The translations under genes and the position numbers were made by a program. 64,000 nucleotides of DNA from the NCBI GenBank assembly GCA_965212145.1, contig CBDBUY010000009.1, positions 620,001-684,000 of the forward strand, in the 5' to 3' direction. The notes beneath the pieces were generated by a model that searched no databases, had not been told where the DNA came from, and saw nothing but the letters and a program-made list of their open reading frames with translations. This document shows, piece after piece, positions 1 through 9,303 of the stretch (position 1 is its first letter; every line of letters begins with the position of its first letter). The stretch comes from JAAEPI01 sp965212145. Its GTDB lineage: Bacteria > Bacteroidota > Bacteroidia > Cytophagales > Cyclobacteriaceae.

Positions 1-401
1 TCCAGGATGATGGTGTCATTTGAATCCTCTTTCAGGATTTGTTTAAACTCCTCCGGCTCCACATATCCTCCCGTTCTTTTGGTCGGATCTATTTGATGCA
101 ATCCGGCATGCACGATTTCAGGTTTAACCCTTACGTGAAGTTTCGCGAAAGCCATTTCATGATGTGTCTCTACTTTGAATTCCGTGTGAGCAAATCTTGG
201 ATCAGAGAGCACTTCCTCCATGTATTTTTCACAGTCAGCTTGCAAGCCGGAAACAGTGCCGTTGAGACCCTCTGATGCCACGATAATTCGTCCCCTGAGG
301 TTGTTCTCAATGCAGAATAGATGATGCCGCTCCCTGAAGTCCTCCGGATCTTCAATGTAGGCATAGGAGTAATAAAGTAGAATGCAGTATTTGTTATCCA
401 T
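1..401 (-). CDS. trhO: tRNA uridine(34) hydroxylase TrhO (rhodanese-like), 3' part outside the window
   Basis: The first 133 residues are visible; the gene runs off the left edge. TrhO (YceA, UPF0176) uses oxygen to hydroxylate uridine 34 in the anticodon of some tRNAs. The visible part is the N-terminal acylphosphatase-like domain with the family motif EGLNGTVSG followed by a stretch with KPEIVHAGL, as in TrhO proteins. The rhodanese domain with the catalytic cysteine lies outside the window. The ATG at 401 is preceded on the minus strand by a TATCTTTG promoter element. The neighbouring gene is divergent. The family call is firm; activity cannot be judged because the active site is not seen. 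Confidence 0.85.
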   Translation of the reverse strand, partial: MDNKYCILLYYSYAYIEDPEDFRERHHLFCIENNLRGRIIVASEGLNGTVSGLQADCEKYMEEVLSDPRFAHTEFKVETHHEMAFAKLHVRVKPEIVHAGLHQIDPTKRTGGYVEPEEFKQILKEDSNDTIIL

Positions 402-443
402 ACTAACTTGAGTCCTGTTTCAGCAGGCTGTTATTTTGCGGTG

Positions 444-474
444 CAAAGATATTTTTTGTTTCTACTAAATGAAA
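444..474 (-). promoter_or_regulatory. Candidate Bacteroidota promoter for trhO
   Basis: On the minus strand TATCTTTG (451 to 444) matches the Bacteroidota -7 consensus TAnnTTTG. A TTTC at about 474-471 lies 19 bases upstream, close to the -33 consensus TTTG. Transcription would start near 437, about 35 bases before the trhO ATG. The -33 element overlaps the start codon of the divergent gene at 469. Confidence 0.5.
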
Positions 475-1254
475 GCCTGCCTCAGCTCACTTTTTCTAAT
501 TTTCATTTGCTCACTGCAAGCTCAGATTCTGAAAGTGGACAAAAATCATATTTCCTCTGACACTTCAGGTTACACGGTGGGCACGACGGATATGAGCCTA
601 TCCATGAACAATCGTAGTTCCATGGCAAAGGATGAAATTCTGTTTGTTGGCGCAAAGTGGGGGATCGATGTGGTAGGAGTTTGGGATCAATCGGCCACCA
701 TTTTGATTGGGAATCTTAATTATACGAAACTGGGAGATGGGCCTTTTATTAGCAATGGGGCCGGCCACATTCGGCATATTTTTAGACGGAACGGGAAAAT
801 TACACCGGAGACATTTTCGCAACTCCAGTATGATCGATCGCGAAATATGCAGAAACGGCTGTTACTTGGGGCTGGATTGCGGTGGAATATTCTTCAGGGT
901 AAGAATTCTTTTCATTATGGTTTGGGCATCATGAATGAAGATGAACAATGGCGCATGGCATCCAGTATCATAGAAAAGAACATTTGGAAACTGAATACCT
1001 ATCTGGGTGGGGAAGTTGACCTTACTGAAACGGTGGTTTTCAATACCATCTTTTATTTACAGACCGGACAGGACCATGAATCGGATACTTTTAGAACCAG
1101 AGCGACTGGTCAGGCTGAAATTAAGAATCAGGTCTCTCAGAGGTTGAAGGCGAAAATCGTTGGTGAATTAGCTTGGGATCAACGACCGATCATCCCGCTT
1201 AATAACCTGACATTTGAAATTTATTTTGGGCTGGAATACAATTTCAACCTCTGA
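469..1254 (+). CDS. DUF481-like outer membrane beta-barrel protein
   Basis: The 261-residue protein has a Sec signal peptide (residues 1-19, ending in SLQAQ) and then a series of alternating hydrophobic strands, ending in LEYNFNL, the kind of C-terminal strand used for outer membrane insertion. The layout (short strands with charged turns, a 'LLLGAGLRWNIL' strand in the middle) resembles the DUF481/YdiY family of small barrels, whose function is unknown. It ends 2 bases before the convergent acetyltransferase gene, so there is no room for a separate terminator. The barrel nature is well supported; the family assignment is moderate. Confidence 0.65.
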   Translation: MKACLSSLFLIFICSLQAQILKVDKNHISSDTSGYTVGTTDMSLSMNNRSSMAKDEILFVGAKWGIDVVGVWDQSATILIGNLNYTKLGDGPFISNGAGHIRHIFRRNGKITPETFSQLQYDRSRNMQKRLLLGAGLRWNILQGKNSFHYGLGIMNEDEQWRMASSIIEKNIWKLNTYLGGEVDLTETVVFNTIFYLQTGQDHESDTFRTRATGQAEIKNQVSQRLKAKIVGELAWDQRPIIPLNNLTFEIYFGLEYNFNL

Positions 1255-1256
1255 TT

Positions 1257-1892
1257 TTATTTGACAGCCGTGGCAGGATTTCCAAAGACGGTCTCGCCTT
1301 TCTTAACCTCCTGTATTACGACTGATCCTGCTCCAATACGAGCGTCTTTCCCGACGTTGATGCTTCCGACAATATTTGCTCCTGAACCGATGAAAGCTCC
1401 ATTTTCGATCGTTACGCAAGAATTCACGACGGTTCCCGCACCGATCTGGACAAAATCACCAAGCTTAGCTCCAGACTCGATGATCGCTCCAGAGTGTATG
1501 ATGCAGTGCTGTCCGATCACCACTTCAGCTCCAATGACCACACGAGCATTGATGAAATTCCCATGACCGATGGCAGCTGAAGGTGCTATCGTCGCTTGCT
1601 TATGCACGGCGTTGGTAGGCATCACTTTTCTCTTTTCGTTCAGGAACTTGACAAGTTGTTTTCTGAGCTTGTTGTCATCAGTGGCAATGAACGATTCACA
1701 TTTTTGACCGATTAATTTTAGGAATCCATGATCCTCGGTATCTCCTAATATCGGAATATCTCCGATAGCCGAATCATGGAGTTTTTTATCGTCATCAAGA
1801 AAACCGTAGACAACAATCTCGTTGCTTTGAAAAATCTCCAATGCGTCTTTCGCAATGCCTTTCGCTCCAAATATGATAACTGGTTTTTCCAT
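1257..1892 (-). CDS. NeuD/PglD-like sugar O-/N-acetyltransferase
   Basis: The 211-residue protein has the two-part structure of the sialic acid O-acetyltransferase NeuD family. Residues 1-75 form a Rossmann-like sugar-nucleotide domain starting IIFGAKGIAKDALEIF. From about residue 95 there are hexapeptide repeats of the left-handed beta-helix type (for example VVIGAEVVIGQHCIIHSGAI), which bind acetyl-CoA. The GHGNFINA segment carries the histidine expected in the active site. Such enzymes acetylate amino sugars for surface glycans. No glycan cluster surrounds it, apart from the polytopic membrane protein just upstream, so the substrate is open. A CAAAGCTA (minus strand TAGCTTTG) at 1911-1918 may be its -7 promoter element. 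Confidence 0.8.
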   Translation of the reverse strand: MEKPVIIFGAKGIAKDALEIFQSNEIVVYGFLDDDKKLHDSAIGDIPILGDTEDHGFLKLIGQKCESFIATDDNKLRKQLVKFLNEKRKVMPTNAVHKQATIAPSAAIGHGNFINARVVIGAEVVIGQHCIIHSGAIIESGAKLGDFVQIGAGTVVNSCVTIENGAFIGSGANIVGSINVGKDARIGAGSVVIQEVKKGETVFGNPATAVK

Positions 1893-1915
1893 GATCTAAA
1901 ATTGAGAGCGCAAAG

Positions 1916-3115
1916 CTAGCGATTCAATTTCTTCTGCATCCACCAGGTTGGTAAAATCAAAACGAGTGAGACGAGGAAAGGAGTGAAAGGTGCAGTGTAA
2001 CGTACGAGTGCACCGTAATTTGGCGCAGCAAGTGGTAAAGCAATTGCTAGGGTTAGAATGTACAGGGAAGTGCCTATCACGAGAATATCTGGAGTGAAGA
2101 GTCTCTGTCGAAAAAGCAGAAATATACTGAAACCTGTAGCGAGTAAAATGAATAAGTTTTCAATTCGTGGGATAAGCCCAAACACTTTTCCGTTATCAAA
2201 AATTGTGGGCCCGAAAAGTCCGATAAATGCTGCATTCGGGATGTTGGAAATTAGGCTACTCCACGTCGGTTCAATCACGGTGGGGATGGTTTTGTCTGTC
2301 CCGAAGGTTTGCTGATTTCTATAAATTATTTCAGGCAATTTGGCAATTTTGAGATTCGGATTAATCGCGGGTGCGATGGCCAGTGTTCCGGTTATAATGA
2401 TAGCATAGAGGGCGCCACTAATTCCTTTGTGTAGCCCCACTTTAAACGCCCATCTGTCAAACAGGACATAAACTATAACCGGAAGGATGATTATCAGTAG
2501 ATAGTACTTAATGAAAAACAGCAGAACCAAAGAGAGGCTTATTGGAAGCAGTTCAATCAAGTGAACTTTCTTTCGAAAGAACAGCTTGAGGGTGAAAGCA
2601 GCAAGAAAAACCAATGCCGGATTAGTCAGGGCTCCCTTCATGATTCCTGTTGACCAAAAAAGGGTTGAGGGCAAAAGCAAAAAACCAATAATTACCGGCC
2701 ATTTTAGGTTGGGCAAGGTCGTCCGAATTTGCCTATAAAAATACCAGTAGGCCAAAAAACTGATGATCGAGAAATAGCTTGATACAATCCAGTAGTTTCC
2801 CTTAGTCACCATGATAAAGCCGCTTAGGATTTTCGAAAAAAGAATGGCCCGTGGCATATTCGGGAAATGTCCAATTTCTGATTTTGACATGTTGGATTGC
2901 CAGTCACTGTAACTCATGCCACTTAAATTCTGAGCCGCTTGCCAATAGCGAATGGTGTCACCGCCCTCATAATATTCGAAATAGATGAGCCCTAGGATGA
3001 TTCCTGCAAGGATTTTCAACAGAGCTCCAGCAAAGAAGATTGGCTGATCAGGCTGTTTACGCCCAATCAAATAGACCATGGCGGTCAGAACAAGAATGTT
3101 GATCAGAAGGCTCAT
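1916..3115 (-). CDS. Polytopic membrane protein of unknown function
   Basis: The protein has 399 residues from the ATG at 3115 and about nine or ten hydrophobic segments. I chose 3115 because it forms a 4-base ATGA overlap with the stop of the upstream DUF2851 gene; an in-frame start at 3145 would overlap by 34 bases. It has the layout of polytopic envelope or glycan proteins, with a loop near the N-terminus (YFEYYEGGDTIRYWQAA) that resembles the first extracytoplasmic loop of GT-C type or Wzy-like proteins. I do not recognise the family. It is translationally coupled to DUF2851 and lies next to the NeuD-like acetyltransferase, so a role in surface glycans is possible but is only inference. 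Confidence 0.7.
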   Translation of the reverse strand: MSLLINILVLTAMVYLIGRKQPDQPIFFAGALLKILAGIILGLIYFEYYEGGDTIRYWQAAQNLSGMSYSDWQSNMSKSEIGHFPNMPRAILFSKILSGFIMVTKGNYWIVSSYFSIISFLAYWYFYRQIRTTLPNLKWPVIIGFLLLPSTLFWSTGIMKGALTNPALVFLAAFTLKLFFRKKVHLIELLPISLSLVLLFFIKYYLLIIILPVIVYVLFDRWAFKVGLHKGISGALYAIIITGTLAIAPAINPNLKIAKLPEIIYRNQQTFGTDKTIPTVIEPTWSSLISNIPNAAFIGLFGPTIFDNGKVFGLIPRIENLFILLATGFSIFLLFRQRLFTPDILVIGTSLYILTLAIALPLAAPNYGALVRYTAPFTPFLVSLVLILPTWWMQKKLNR

Positions 3116-4380
3116 GACTGGAAGATGGCTGTTCCCACTGCGCAATTAAGGCATTTTTTGCGACTGCAAAAGTCTTTGTAAAGTGTGATCAAAGCTTGAG
3201 AATCAAATGCACTGGATGGAGTTCGTCCATGCTGCTCAAATTTCCTGGTATATCGGTTGAATTCAGCGGGCAGTTGTTCAAGGAAAGTTATCGCCTTGTC
3301 CATCATCCCTGGTTGGTCAGTATGGATTGAGTAAGCAGCCATTATTGGTACTACTGAGTTGATGATTAGGTTCTCAACAGATTTAATTCCGATTTGGTTG
3401 GTTCCTCTCTTCAGTGGTTTCCCAAAGTCGTAGTGATCTGACCAATAATCTGATAAATCCAGCTGGAAAATCCGCTTTAGTTCACGTAAAGAGCTAAGCT
3501 CTGAGAAAGTGGAAAATAGCTTCGTGGTTTTCTGCAGGATTCCAGAAAGCTGGATCAACCTAACTGATGGAAAATTGGTAGGTCGCATTTTTCCGAATTT
3601 CCAATGCGCCCGATGGAACCCGTCTAGTTGATACTTGGATTTGAGGAAGCTGTATTCAGTGCTCAGTTCTTTTTGGAAATCGTCATTTATTCCATCTAGA
3701 AAGCCCGCTTGCCCGAACAGCATGGCTTGAATTTGAATGGGCTGATCTGAATGTTTGTGAATGAACTTTAAAGGAAGAGAATCAGCCAGTCGCTCAAACG
3801 CTTCTGCGTTCAATGAAAAACCGAAGTTTCTGGAAAGGGTGATATACGCCAGTTCCTCCCAGTCATAATTAAGCTCCTTGGCCTTTTTGAGAATTCGTTC
3901 GGCTTTTTGCTCCAGCCTTCTTGCCAACATCGCGTCCAGATTCGTATTCCAGATGAGGTCCGGGAGATTTTTTAGATGGGCATGGCATAAAATGTCTTCA
4001 GGCTGGCTTAGGTAATTCTTGTAGTCAATGATTAGTTGTTGGTCGACTAGCTTATTCAGTTCGAGTGTCGGAATGAGAGATCCATTCATTCGAGCGATTT
4101 CTTTATCATGCTGCCAGACAACATGGAGGATGACGTTATCATATGCGACATCATTTGAGTGCCCGTGATGCTCCCAATCCGAACTTTTGATGTGAATTTC
4201 TACATGGCCGCTCCATTCCAGGTCCCCAATCTTTATTCTTGATTCACTAAAATCCGGGCCCGAATCGTGGTTATGAATGCCTGGTTGAAAAATATGAAGT
4301 TGCTCACCTGTGGCCGTGATGAGGTTTTGGCTATGGAATTTCTGAAACTTCCATACAAAATGAAGAAATGCTTCGTCCAT
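3112..4380 (-). CDS. DUF2851 family protein
   Basis: The 422-residue cytoplasmic protein has no signal peptide or membrane segment. The N-terminal third carries the conserved block HDSGPDFSESRIKIGDLEW followed by SGHVEIHIKSSDW, diagnostic of DUF2851, a family common in Bacteroidota with no assigned function. The C-terminus has a C-x5-C-x2-C cluster (FCSRKKCLNCAVG) that could bind a metal. The 'GPDF ... GHVEIHIK' pattern is reminiscent of a PD-(D/E)xK nuclease core, but this is my inference. It lies 24 bases downstream of pyrF and overlaps the next membrane gene by 4 bases, so the three are probably co-transcribed. Confidence 0.85.
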   Translation of the reverse strand: MDEAFLHFVWKFQKFHSQNLITATGEQLHIFQPGIHNHDSGPDFSESRIKIGDLEWSGHVEIHIKSSDWEHHGHSNDVAYDNVILHVVWQHDKEIARMNGSLIPTLELNKLVDQQLIIDYKNYLSQPEDILCHAHLKNLPDLIWNTNLDAMLARRLEQKAERILKKAKELNYDWEELAYITLSRNFGFSLNAEAFERLADSLPLKFIHKHSDQPIQIQAMLFGQAGFLDGINDDFQKELSTEYSFLKSKYQLDGFHRAHWKFGKMRPTNFPSVRLIQLSGILQKTTKLFSTFSELSSLRELKRIFQLDLSDYWSDHYDFGKPLKRGTNQIGIKSVENLIINSVVPIMAAYSIHTDQPGMMDKAITFLEQLPAEFNRYTRKFEQHGRTPSSAFDSQALITLYKDFCSRKKCLNCAVGTAIFQS

Positions 4381-4404
4381 CTATTCGAAGCTAAACCGTT
4401 ATTT

Positions 4405-5214
4405 CTATTTTGTCAATTGCAAAGCCATGGCTTGCTGAATTTCTCTGGCTTTTTCTGCTGCCTCAGTTGTAAAATCTCCCCCATCGGAGGCATAAATAAT
4501 CCCGCGAGCGGAATTTATCAGAAGGCCACAGTCTTGGTTTAAGCCTGCATCGCAGACAGCTTCCAAATCGCCACCCTGCGCGCCAACTCCCGGAATGAGT
4601 AAAAAGTGATCCGGGATGATTTTTCGGATGGCTTCTAACTGCTCCGGACGAGTGGCGCCTACCACGTACATCAGGTTTTCGTCGGAACCCCATTCTGAAC
4701 TTTTGGTGATGACCTCTTCGTAGAGCTTCCGTCCATTTTCGAGATTAAGATCTTCAAAATCTTTAAACCCAGGATTTGACGTTGCTGCAAGCAGGATCAC
4801 CCATTTTTCATCGAATCCGAGAAACGGCTTGACCGAATCTTCCCCCATGTAAGGAGCCACCGTAATGGAATCAAAATTCATTTCCTCGAAAAAGGCCTTG
4901 GCATACATCGAGGATGTGTTTCCAATATCTCCCCGCTTGGCGTCTGCGATAGTAAACACATTCTCGGGCAGATAATCAATCGTCTTTTTTAAAGATTCCC
5001 ATCCTTTGATTCCATGTGCTTCATAGAATGCGATATTCGGTTTGTAGGCCACCGCGAAGGGGAGGGTGGCATCAATGATTGCTTTGTTGAACTCGAAAAT
5101 CGGATCATCCAAGTCCAGAAGATGCTGAGGAATTTTGCGAATATCTGTGTCCAGTCCCACACAGAGGAAGGACTGCTTCTTTTGGATTTGTAGGATGAGT
5201 TGGGATCTGGTCAC
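4405..5214 (-). CDS. pyrF: Orotidine 5'-phosphate decarboxylase
   Basis: The 269-residue enzyme converts OMP to UMP, the last step of de novo pyrimidine synthesis. Motifs seen are VGLDTDIRKIP near the N-terminus, the catalytic DAKRGDIGNT (the D-x-K-x-x-D charge network), and LIPGVGAQGGDLEA and INSARGIIYAS, which bind the phosphate. The length is that of the longer PyrF subtype usual in Bacteroidota. A minus strand TAAATTTG at 5226-5219 could be a -7 promoter element just before the start. It is followed by DUF2851 after 24 bases. pyrD is also in the window, at 12.6-13.7 kb. Confidence 0.95.
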   Translation of the reverse strand: MTRSQLILQIQKKQSFLCVGLDTDIRKIPQHLLDLDDPIFEFNKAIIDATLPFAVAYKPNIAFYEAHGIKGWESLKKTIDYLPENVFTIADAKRGDIGNTSSMYAKAFFEEMNFDSITVAPYMGEDSVKPFLGFDEKWVILLAATSNPGFKDFEDLNLENGRKLYEEVITKSSEWGSDENLMYVVGATRPEQLEAIRKIIPDHFLLIPGVGAQGGDLEAVCDAGLNQDCGLLINSARGIIYASDGGDFTTEAAEKAREIQQAMALQLTK

Positions 5215-5239
5215 AACACAAATTTACTGCGGCTTAGGG

Positions 5240-8200
5240 TCAGCCTGTATACTTTGGCTTCAATCTCTTAAAACTCATACTCCCCATCCCTTCAATGATT
5301 TTTCTTAGTACATCGAAATACAGGGTCAGGATGAAAATGATGCTGAAGACCCAAATCACCATGATGTTGTACCACGCCGTTTCGAAAACGCCACCCAGAA
5401 AGTGTTTCTTGGGAGTATAAAACTGCTGCTGAATATCAAACGGCCCAGTTGGGTTTGGCTCCTTATAAATGAGATTGCTTTGCTGGATCAAATGCCCGTC
5501 CACTTCCTGAATCCTGACCAAACGATTTTTACCTGTGACGATATCAGAGATTGCTTCATTTTTATGCAGATTCTGCTGGCGTAAAAATTCAGCCTGATCT
5601 TCCGGCGTTGAAGTTAAACTAGCCACCAGCTCATTTTTCTCCTTACTTGCGGCGTTGAACCGATTGTTATAAACCTTCCTCAAGGTGGTCAGAAATTCAC
5701 GAGTGGATGATTCAAGTTCTTTGTCATAGGACTCTAGCGTAAGTTTTTCAGCATCTGGAAAATACTGCTGCCCAATCAGTCGAAGTTCTTTGTTGAGCTC
5801 ATTTCTGACTAATCTGAGCGCCTCAGACCTTTCCTCATCTGAAGTATTCTGATCACTTGCAATGTCCAATTTTGATTCCAGAGTTGGCAGCCAGTAGGTT
5901 CTTTGGTAGCTGGCCTGCCCCATGGTTTTATCCAGTTCATAGAATTGGCTTTCGAAAGCATTGTCTTTGAACTGCGTCACCATCATGGCTTCAAAAGCCC
6001 ACCTGGATGCCATGACGTCACCAATGGCCGGGACATGACTGTAGCTCGAAATCTTAGGATTCAGCTTATCAAATTGCACCACCACACCACTCAGGATAAG
6101 CTGAGGTATTATCAGGATCGGGATCAAAATGTAAATCGTCACGGCGGAATTAAAGGCCGAAGAGATATTCAGACCAATAATATTGGCAAGGCAAGAAGCA
6201 GAAAATAAAATGAGCCAGTTGATCAGGAGCATGCCTTTCATCTCCAGAATGAAATTTCCGATCAATACAAAATGCAAGGTTTGAATCGCAGATATTGTGA
6301 AAAGGATTACAATCTTGGACATCAGGTAGCTGCTTCTGCTAAGATTTAGGAAGGCCTCTCTCTTTAGAATCTTTCGATCCTTGATGATTTCCTCGGCACT
6401 GACTGTCAGACCCATAAAAAGCGCCACAATGACACTCATGAATAGGTAGGCCGGAATGTTGATGTTCTTGCCAAACCAGTACATTTCTCCAGGTTCGCTG
6501 TAGCGAAGCAAGAAGGCCAGCAAGAATGCCAGGAGTGGAGCCTCCAGGAAATTGATGACGAGGTACTGCGTATTACTGAGTTTGGACATCACATCTCGCT
6601 GGATGAAGACTTTCATCTGCTTGATGCGATTCGGAGATTGGAGACTTGATTCCGGTGGTTCAGACGCCTCTTCCGTCTTCTCGATTTTTTGCTTGGTTAC
6701 CTGAAGGAAATATCTATTCCACTGCTGCGGGGATATTTTCCTTTCGTTCGTGAGGTTGCCGTATTCATTGACCACCTTGGTTTCTATGATATTGAAAATC
6801 TGCTCAGGATTCACATTTCCGCACTCAATACATTCACCATGGTCTGCGTTGATCATGTCGATCAATCGCTTGAAATAGACCACCGCTTCGACAGGATTGC
6901 CATTGTAAATCTGGTATCCGCCAACATCCATGATAAGTAGCTTATCGAACATCTTGAAAATGTCCGAGGACGGCTGGTGAATAACTACAAATATCAGTTT
7001 GCCTTTTAGGGTCAATTCCTTTAACAAATCCATGATATTTTCCGCGTCTCTTGATGAAAGACCGGATGTTGGCTCATCAACGAAAAGTACCGAAGGTTCA
7101 CGCAAAAGCTCCAGTCCAATATTCAGTCGTTTTCGCTGACCACCACTTATTGTCTTGGAAAGTGGTGAACCCACTTTCAAATCCTTGATATCCAAAATGC
7201 CCAATGAGCTCATCGTTTTGATCACAAGCTCGTCAAGGTCCTTTTTGCTCATTTGGTCAAAGCACAACTTGGCGGCATAATAGAGGTTGTCGTAGCAAGT
7301 GAGCTCTTCCATGAGAAGATCATCCTGGGGAACAAATCCAATGAGTCCTTCGGTCTCTTTTTGCTTACCGTGAATATCCTTTCCATTGATCAGAATCTGT
7401 CCTTCGGATGGTTTTTCCATTCCGTTCAGGACATTACAAAGCGTAGATTTACCTGCGCCGCTGGAACCCATTATCCCGATCAGGTTTCCTGACTTTTCGT
7501 GAATGTTGATATTCCTCAGTCCGAGCTTTCCATTCTTGAATCGATATGAAACGTTTTTAGCTTCAAAATCAATAACTGAGAAGTCGGCAGAATCAACGAA
7601 CTGGTTAATGACGTCCCCGTAGTAGATCGGGTCGGCTCCACCTTGTCTGATGGAGCTACCTGGAGCAAACGCTTTTACCTTGAGAGGCTTCAGGGGGATT
7701 CCGGATAGGTAGATATTCGATCTACCAACGTACTTTGTGAAATAACACTCTGTTTCTCCTGTCACACGCAGGAAGGCCATAAATCCTTTGAAATCTTCTC
7801 GGTGAATGTGCTTAGGGAAGTCCTCTGATTCGTTCCCGTTTGCAACGGCCACATTTGGAGACTCAATGTCTTGAATAGTCCTGATTTTTGTGAAATGAGT
7901 GATATCCTCGATGAGTTCATCTTCAAAATTGAAAGCAGCTGCGATCGATTCCACTAAAATCTCTTCTCGTTCGGTGATCTTTCCATCGGCCAACATCACC
8001 CCAACTAGCTCTACAATAACTACAACTTTTTGTTGAAATGTTAGTTCGGTATTTACCTGATCACATAAGTCAGTTAGCTGCTTGATGTCATCCCTGTCAA
8101 TCTTGGAACTACCGGACAATTTCTTTACGAAATCATCAAACTCTCGCATGTATTTGGGTATGCTATTCGGATTTAGGTTATCCGTTAAGAATGACTCAAT

Positions 8201-8287
8201 GCTGTCTCTTTCTTGCTGATGGACACCATCTTCCTTGGCGACCAAAGCTAGCAGTTTAATGATGGCAGATAGTAACGGACCACTCAT
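5240..8287 (-). CDS. ABC transporter fusion: TerB-like domain, ATPase and ABC-2 permease
   Basis: This is a 1015-residue single-chain transporter. Residues 1-130 are helical and resemble a TerB-like domain (LLALVAKEDGV and LVGVMLADGKIT repeats). Residues 160-235 are a beta-rich segment I cannot assign. Residues 240-465 are an ABCG-type ATPase with Walker A GSSGAGKS (274-281), signature SGGQRKRLN (381-389) and Walker B LFVDEPTSGL (401-410). An ECIECG pair sits at 485-490. Membrane segments are near 578-595, 612-632, 655-680, 688-710 and 718-738, then a long loop with charged helices (about 760-965), and a last segment near 975-1000. This is the ATPase-before-permease order of ABCG exporters. 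The substrate is unknown. Confidence 0.85.
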   Translation of the reverse strand: MSGPLLSAIIKLLALVAKEDGVHQQERDSIESFLTDNLNPNSIPKYMREFDDFVKKLSGSSKIDRDDIKQLTDLCDQVNTELTFQQKVVVIVELVGVMLADGKITEREEILVESIAAAFNFEDELIEDITHFTKIRTIQDIESPNVAVANGNESEDFPKHIHREDFKGFMAFLRVTGETECYFTKYVGRSNIYLSGIPLKPLKVKAFAPGSSIRQGGADPIYYGDVINQFVDSADFSVIDFEAKNVSYRFKNGKLGLRNINIHEKSGNLIGIMGSSGAGKSTLCNVLNGMEKPSEGQILINGKDIHGKQKETEGLIGFVPQDDLLMEELTCYDNLYYAAKLCFDQMSKKDLDELVIKTMSSLGILDIKDLKVGSPLSKTISGGQRKRLNIGLELLREPSVLFVDEPTSGLSSRDAENIMDLLKELTLKGKLIFVVIHQPSSDIFKMFDKLLIMDVGGYQIYNGNPVEAVVYFKRLIDMINADHGECIECGNVNPEQIFNIIETKVVNEYGNLTNERKISPQQWNRYFLQVTKQKIEKTEEASEPPESSLQSPNRIKQMKVFIQRDVMSKLSNTQYLVINFLEAPLLAFLLAFLLRYSEPGEMYWFGKNINIPAYLFMSVIVALFMGLTVSAEEIIKDRKILKREAFLNLSRSSYLMSKIVILFTISAIQTLHFVLIGNFILEMKGMLLINWLILFSASCLANIIGLNISSAFNSAVTIYILIPILIIPQLILSGVVVQFDKLNPKISSYSHVPAIGDVMASRWAFEAMMVTQFKDNAFESQFYELDKTMGQASYQRTYWLPTLESKLDIASDQNTSDEERSEALRLVRNELNKELRLIGQQYFPDAEKLTLESYDKELESSTREFLTTLRKVYNNRFNAASKEKNELVASLTSTPEDQAEFLRQQNLHKNEAISDIVTGKNRLVRIQEVDGHLIQQSNLIYKEPNPTGPFDIQQQFYTPKKHFLGGVFETAWYNIMVIWVFSIIFILTLYFDVLRKIIEGMGSMSFKRLKPKYTG

Positions 8288-8304
8288 GTAGCTGGGATTA
8301 GATC

Positions 8305-8339
8305 AAAAAAAAGGATCAGGTGGTGAGCGCTGATCCTTT
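8305..8339 (-). terminator. Intrinsic terminator of the lipoprotein gene
   Basis: Perfect 10-base stem AAAGGATCAG/CTGATCCTTT (8310-8319 with 8330-8339) and a 10-base loop. On the minus strand it is followed by a run of eight T. It lies 22 bases downstream of the stop at 8361 and before the ABC transporter start. Confidence 0.85.
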
Positions 8340-8360
8340 CAGTAAAAATATCAAAAATTC

Positions 8361-9245
8361 TTAAGAAGTAATCTGATTTCTTAACTCAGCTACAGAATCC
8401 GTAATAGGTTTGATAGTAGCCGAAGTTGGTGTTTCTTGTCTCTCAATCATCCCATCCAAATCTACTGATCCATACGCCTCCTGAATTTTATTAAGACTTT
8501 GAAGTATGGACTGGACTCCCTCAGTTTGATCCGCACCTTTCACCATTTCGACAAGATCATTCAATGGTTCTTCTTGTTCGATGATCGTTCTGATCAAATC
8601 AGAAAGGACCATGGCGACCACATCTTCTCCAAGATCTGTTGGATAATTGTCAACAATCTGAGTGCCCAAATAGAGACCTTCAACGAAACTCCCTGTTACC
8701 AATAGAGCTGCAAGATTACCTCGATCGTCCTCACGAAGAAGATTTTCAGCGTCTGCAATGGTTTCGTTAACCAAAGTCGCCAAAGAATCTCTACTTTCTA
8801 TTTTTGATTCAAATTCTTCTATTAAATCAGGGCTGAAAGAGCTGCTCAATCCAAGATTGTCAGCCAATTTTCTGCATGACCGCATGTATGTAAGTGACTC
8901 CTGCGTCTTCTCATAAGAACTCAAGTAGCCAATGTCGGTTGAATAGATGCCAAGGTTTAGAATCGCCTTGTCATTCATTGCGGCATACGAATCGATTTTA
9001 GAGATGTCGTTAACCAATCCGGCATCAAAATCAGCCCCGGCTGCTTGAAGCTTGAATGGGATTTCCGCTGGAGACGGAATCTCATGAAGTACTTTCTTAA
9101 CATTCTCTTTCAATTCGGCCTTAGCCTGCTCAAATTCATCAGATGAGCCACTCTCTTCTTTTTTCGCTCCGCCACCACATGAGGCAAGAAAAAGGATAGA
9201 AGCTGCTACTAATGTTGATCCAAATAGGTTTTTGTATTTTTTCAT
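8361..9245 (-). CDS. Lipoprotein of unknown function
   Basis: From the ATG at 9245 the protein has 294 residues. It starts with a lipoprotein signal peptide (MKKYKNLFGS, hydrophobic core, lipobox LASC), then GGG, so it is probably exported to the outer membrane. An upstream in-frame start at 9314 would put 23 extra residues before the signal peptide and reach past the terminator hairpin, so I rejected it. The mature part is almost entirely helical and acidic, without cysteines in a pattern or known motifs. It is flanked by terminators on both sides (9304-9332 and 8305-8339) and is therefore probably a single-gene unit. I do not recognise the family. Confidence 0.8.
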   Translation of the reverse strand: MKKYKNLFGSTLVAASILFLASCGGGAKKEESGSSDEFEQAKAELKENVKKVLHEIPSPAEIPFKLQAAGADFDAGLVNDISKIDSYAAMNDKAILNLGIYSTDIGYLSSYEKTQESLTYMRSCRKLADNLGLSSSFSPDLIEEFESKIESRDSLATLVNETIADAENLLREDDRGNLAALLVTGSFVEGLYLGTQIVDNYPTDLGEDVVAMVLSDLIRTIIEQEEPLNDLVEMVKGADQTEGVQSILQSLNKIQEAYGSVDLDGMIERQETPTSATIKPITDSVAELRNQITS

Positions 9246-9303
9246 AATTCTGATCGAATGAATGGTTAGCTGTTGATCCACCAATTTTAACATTTTTTTC
9301 GCT

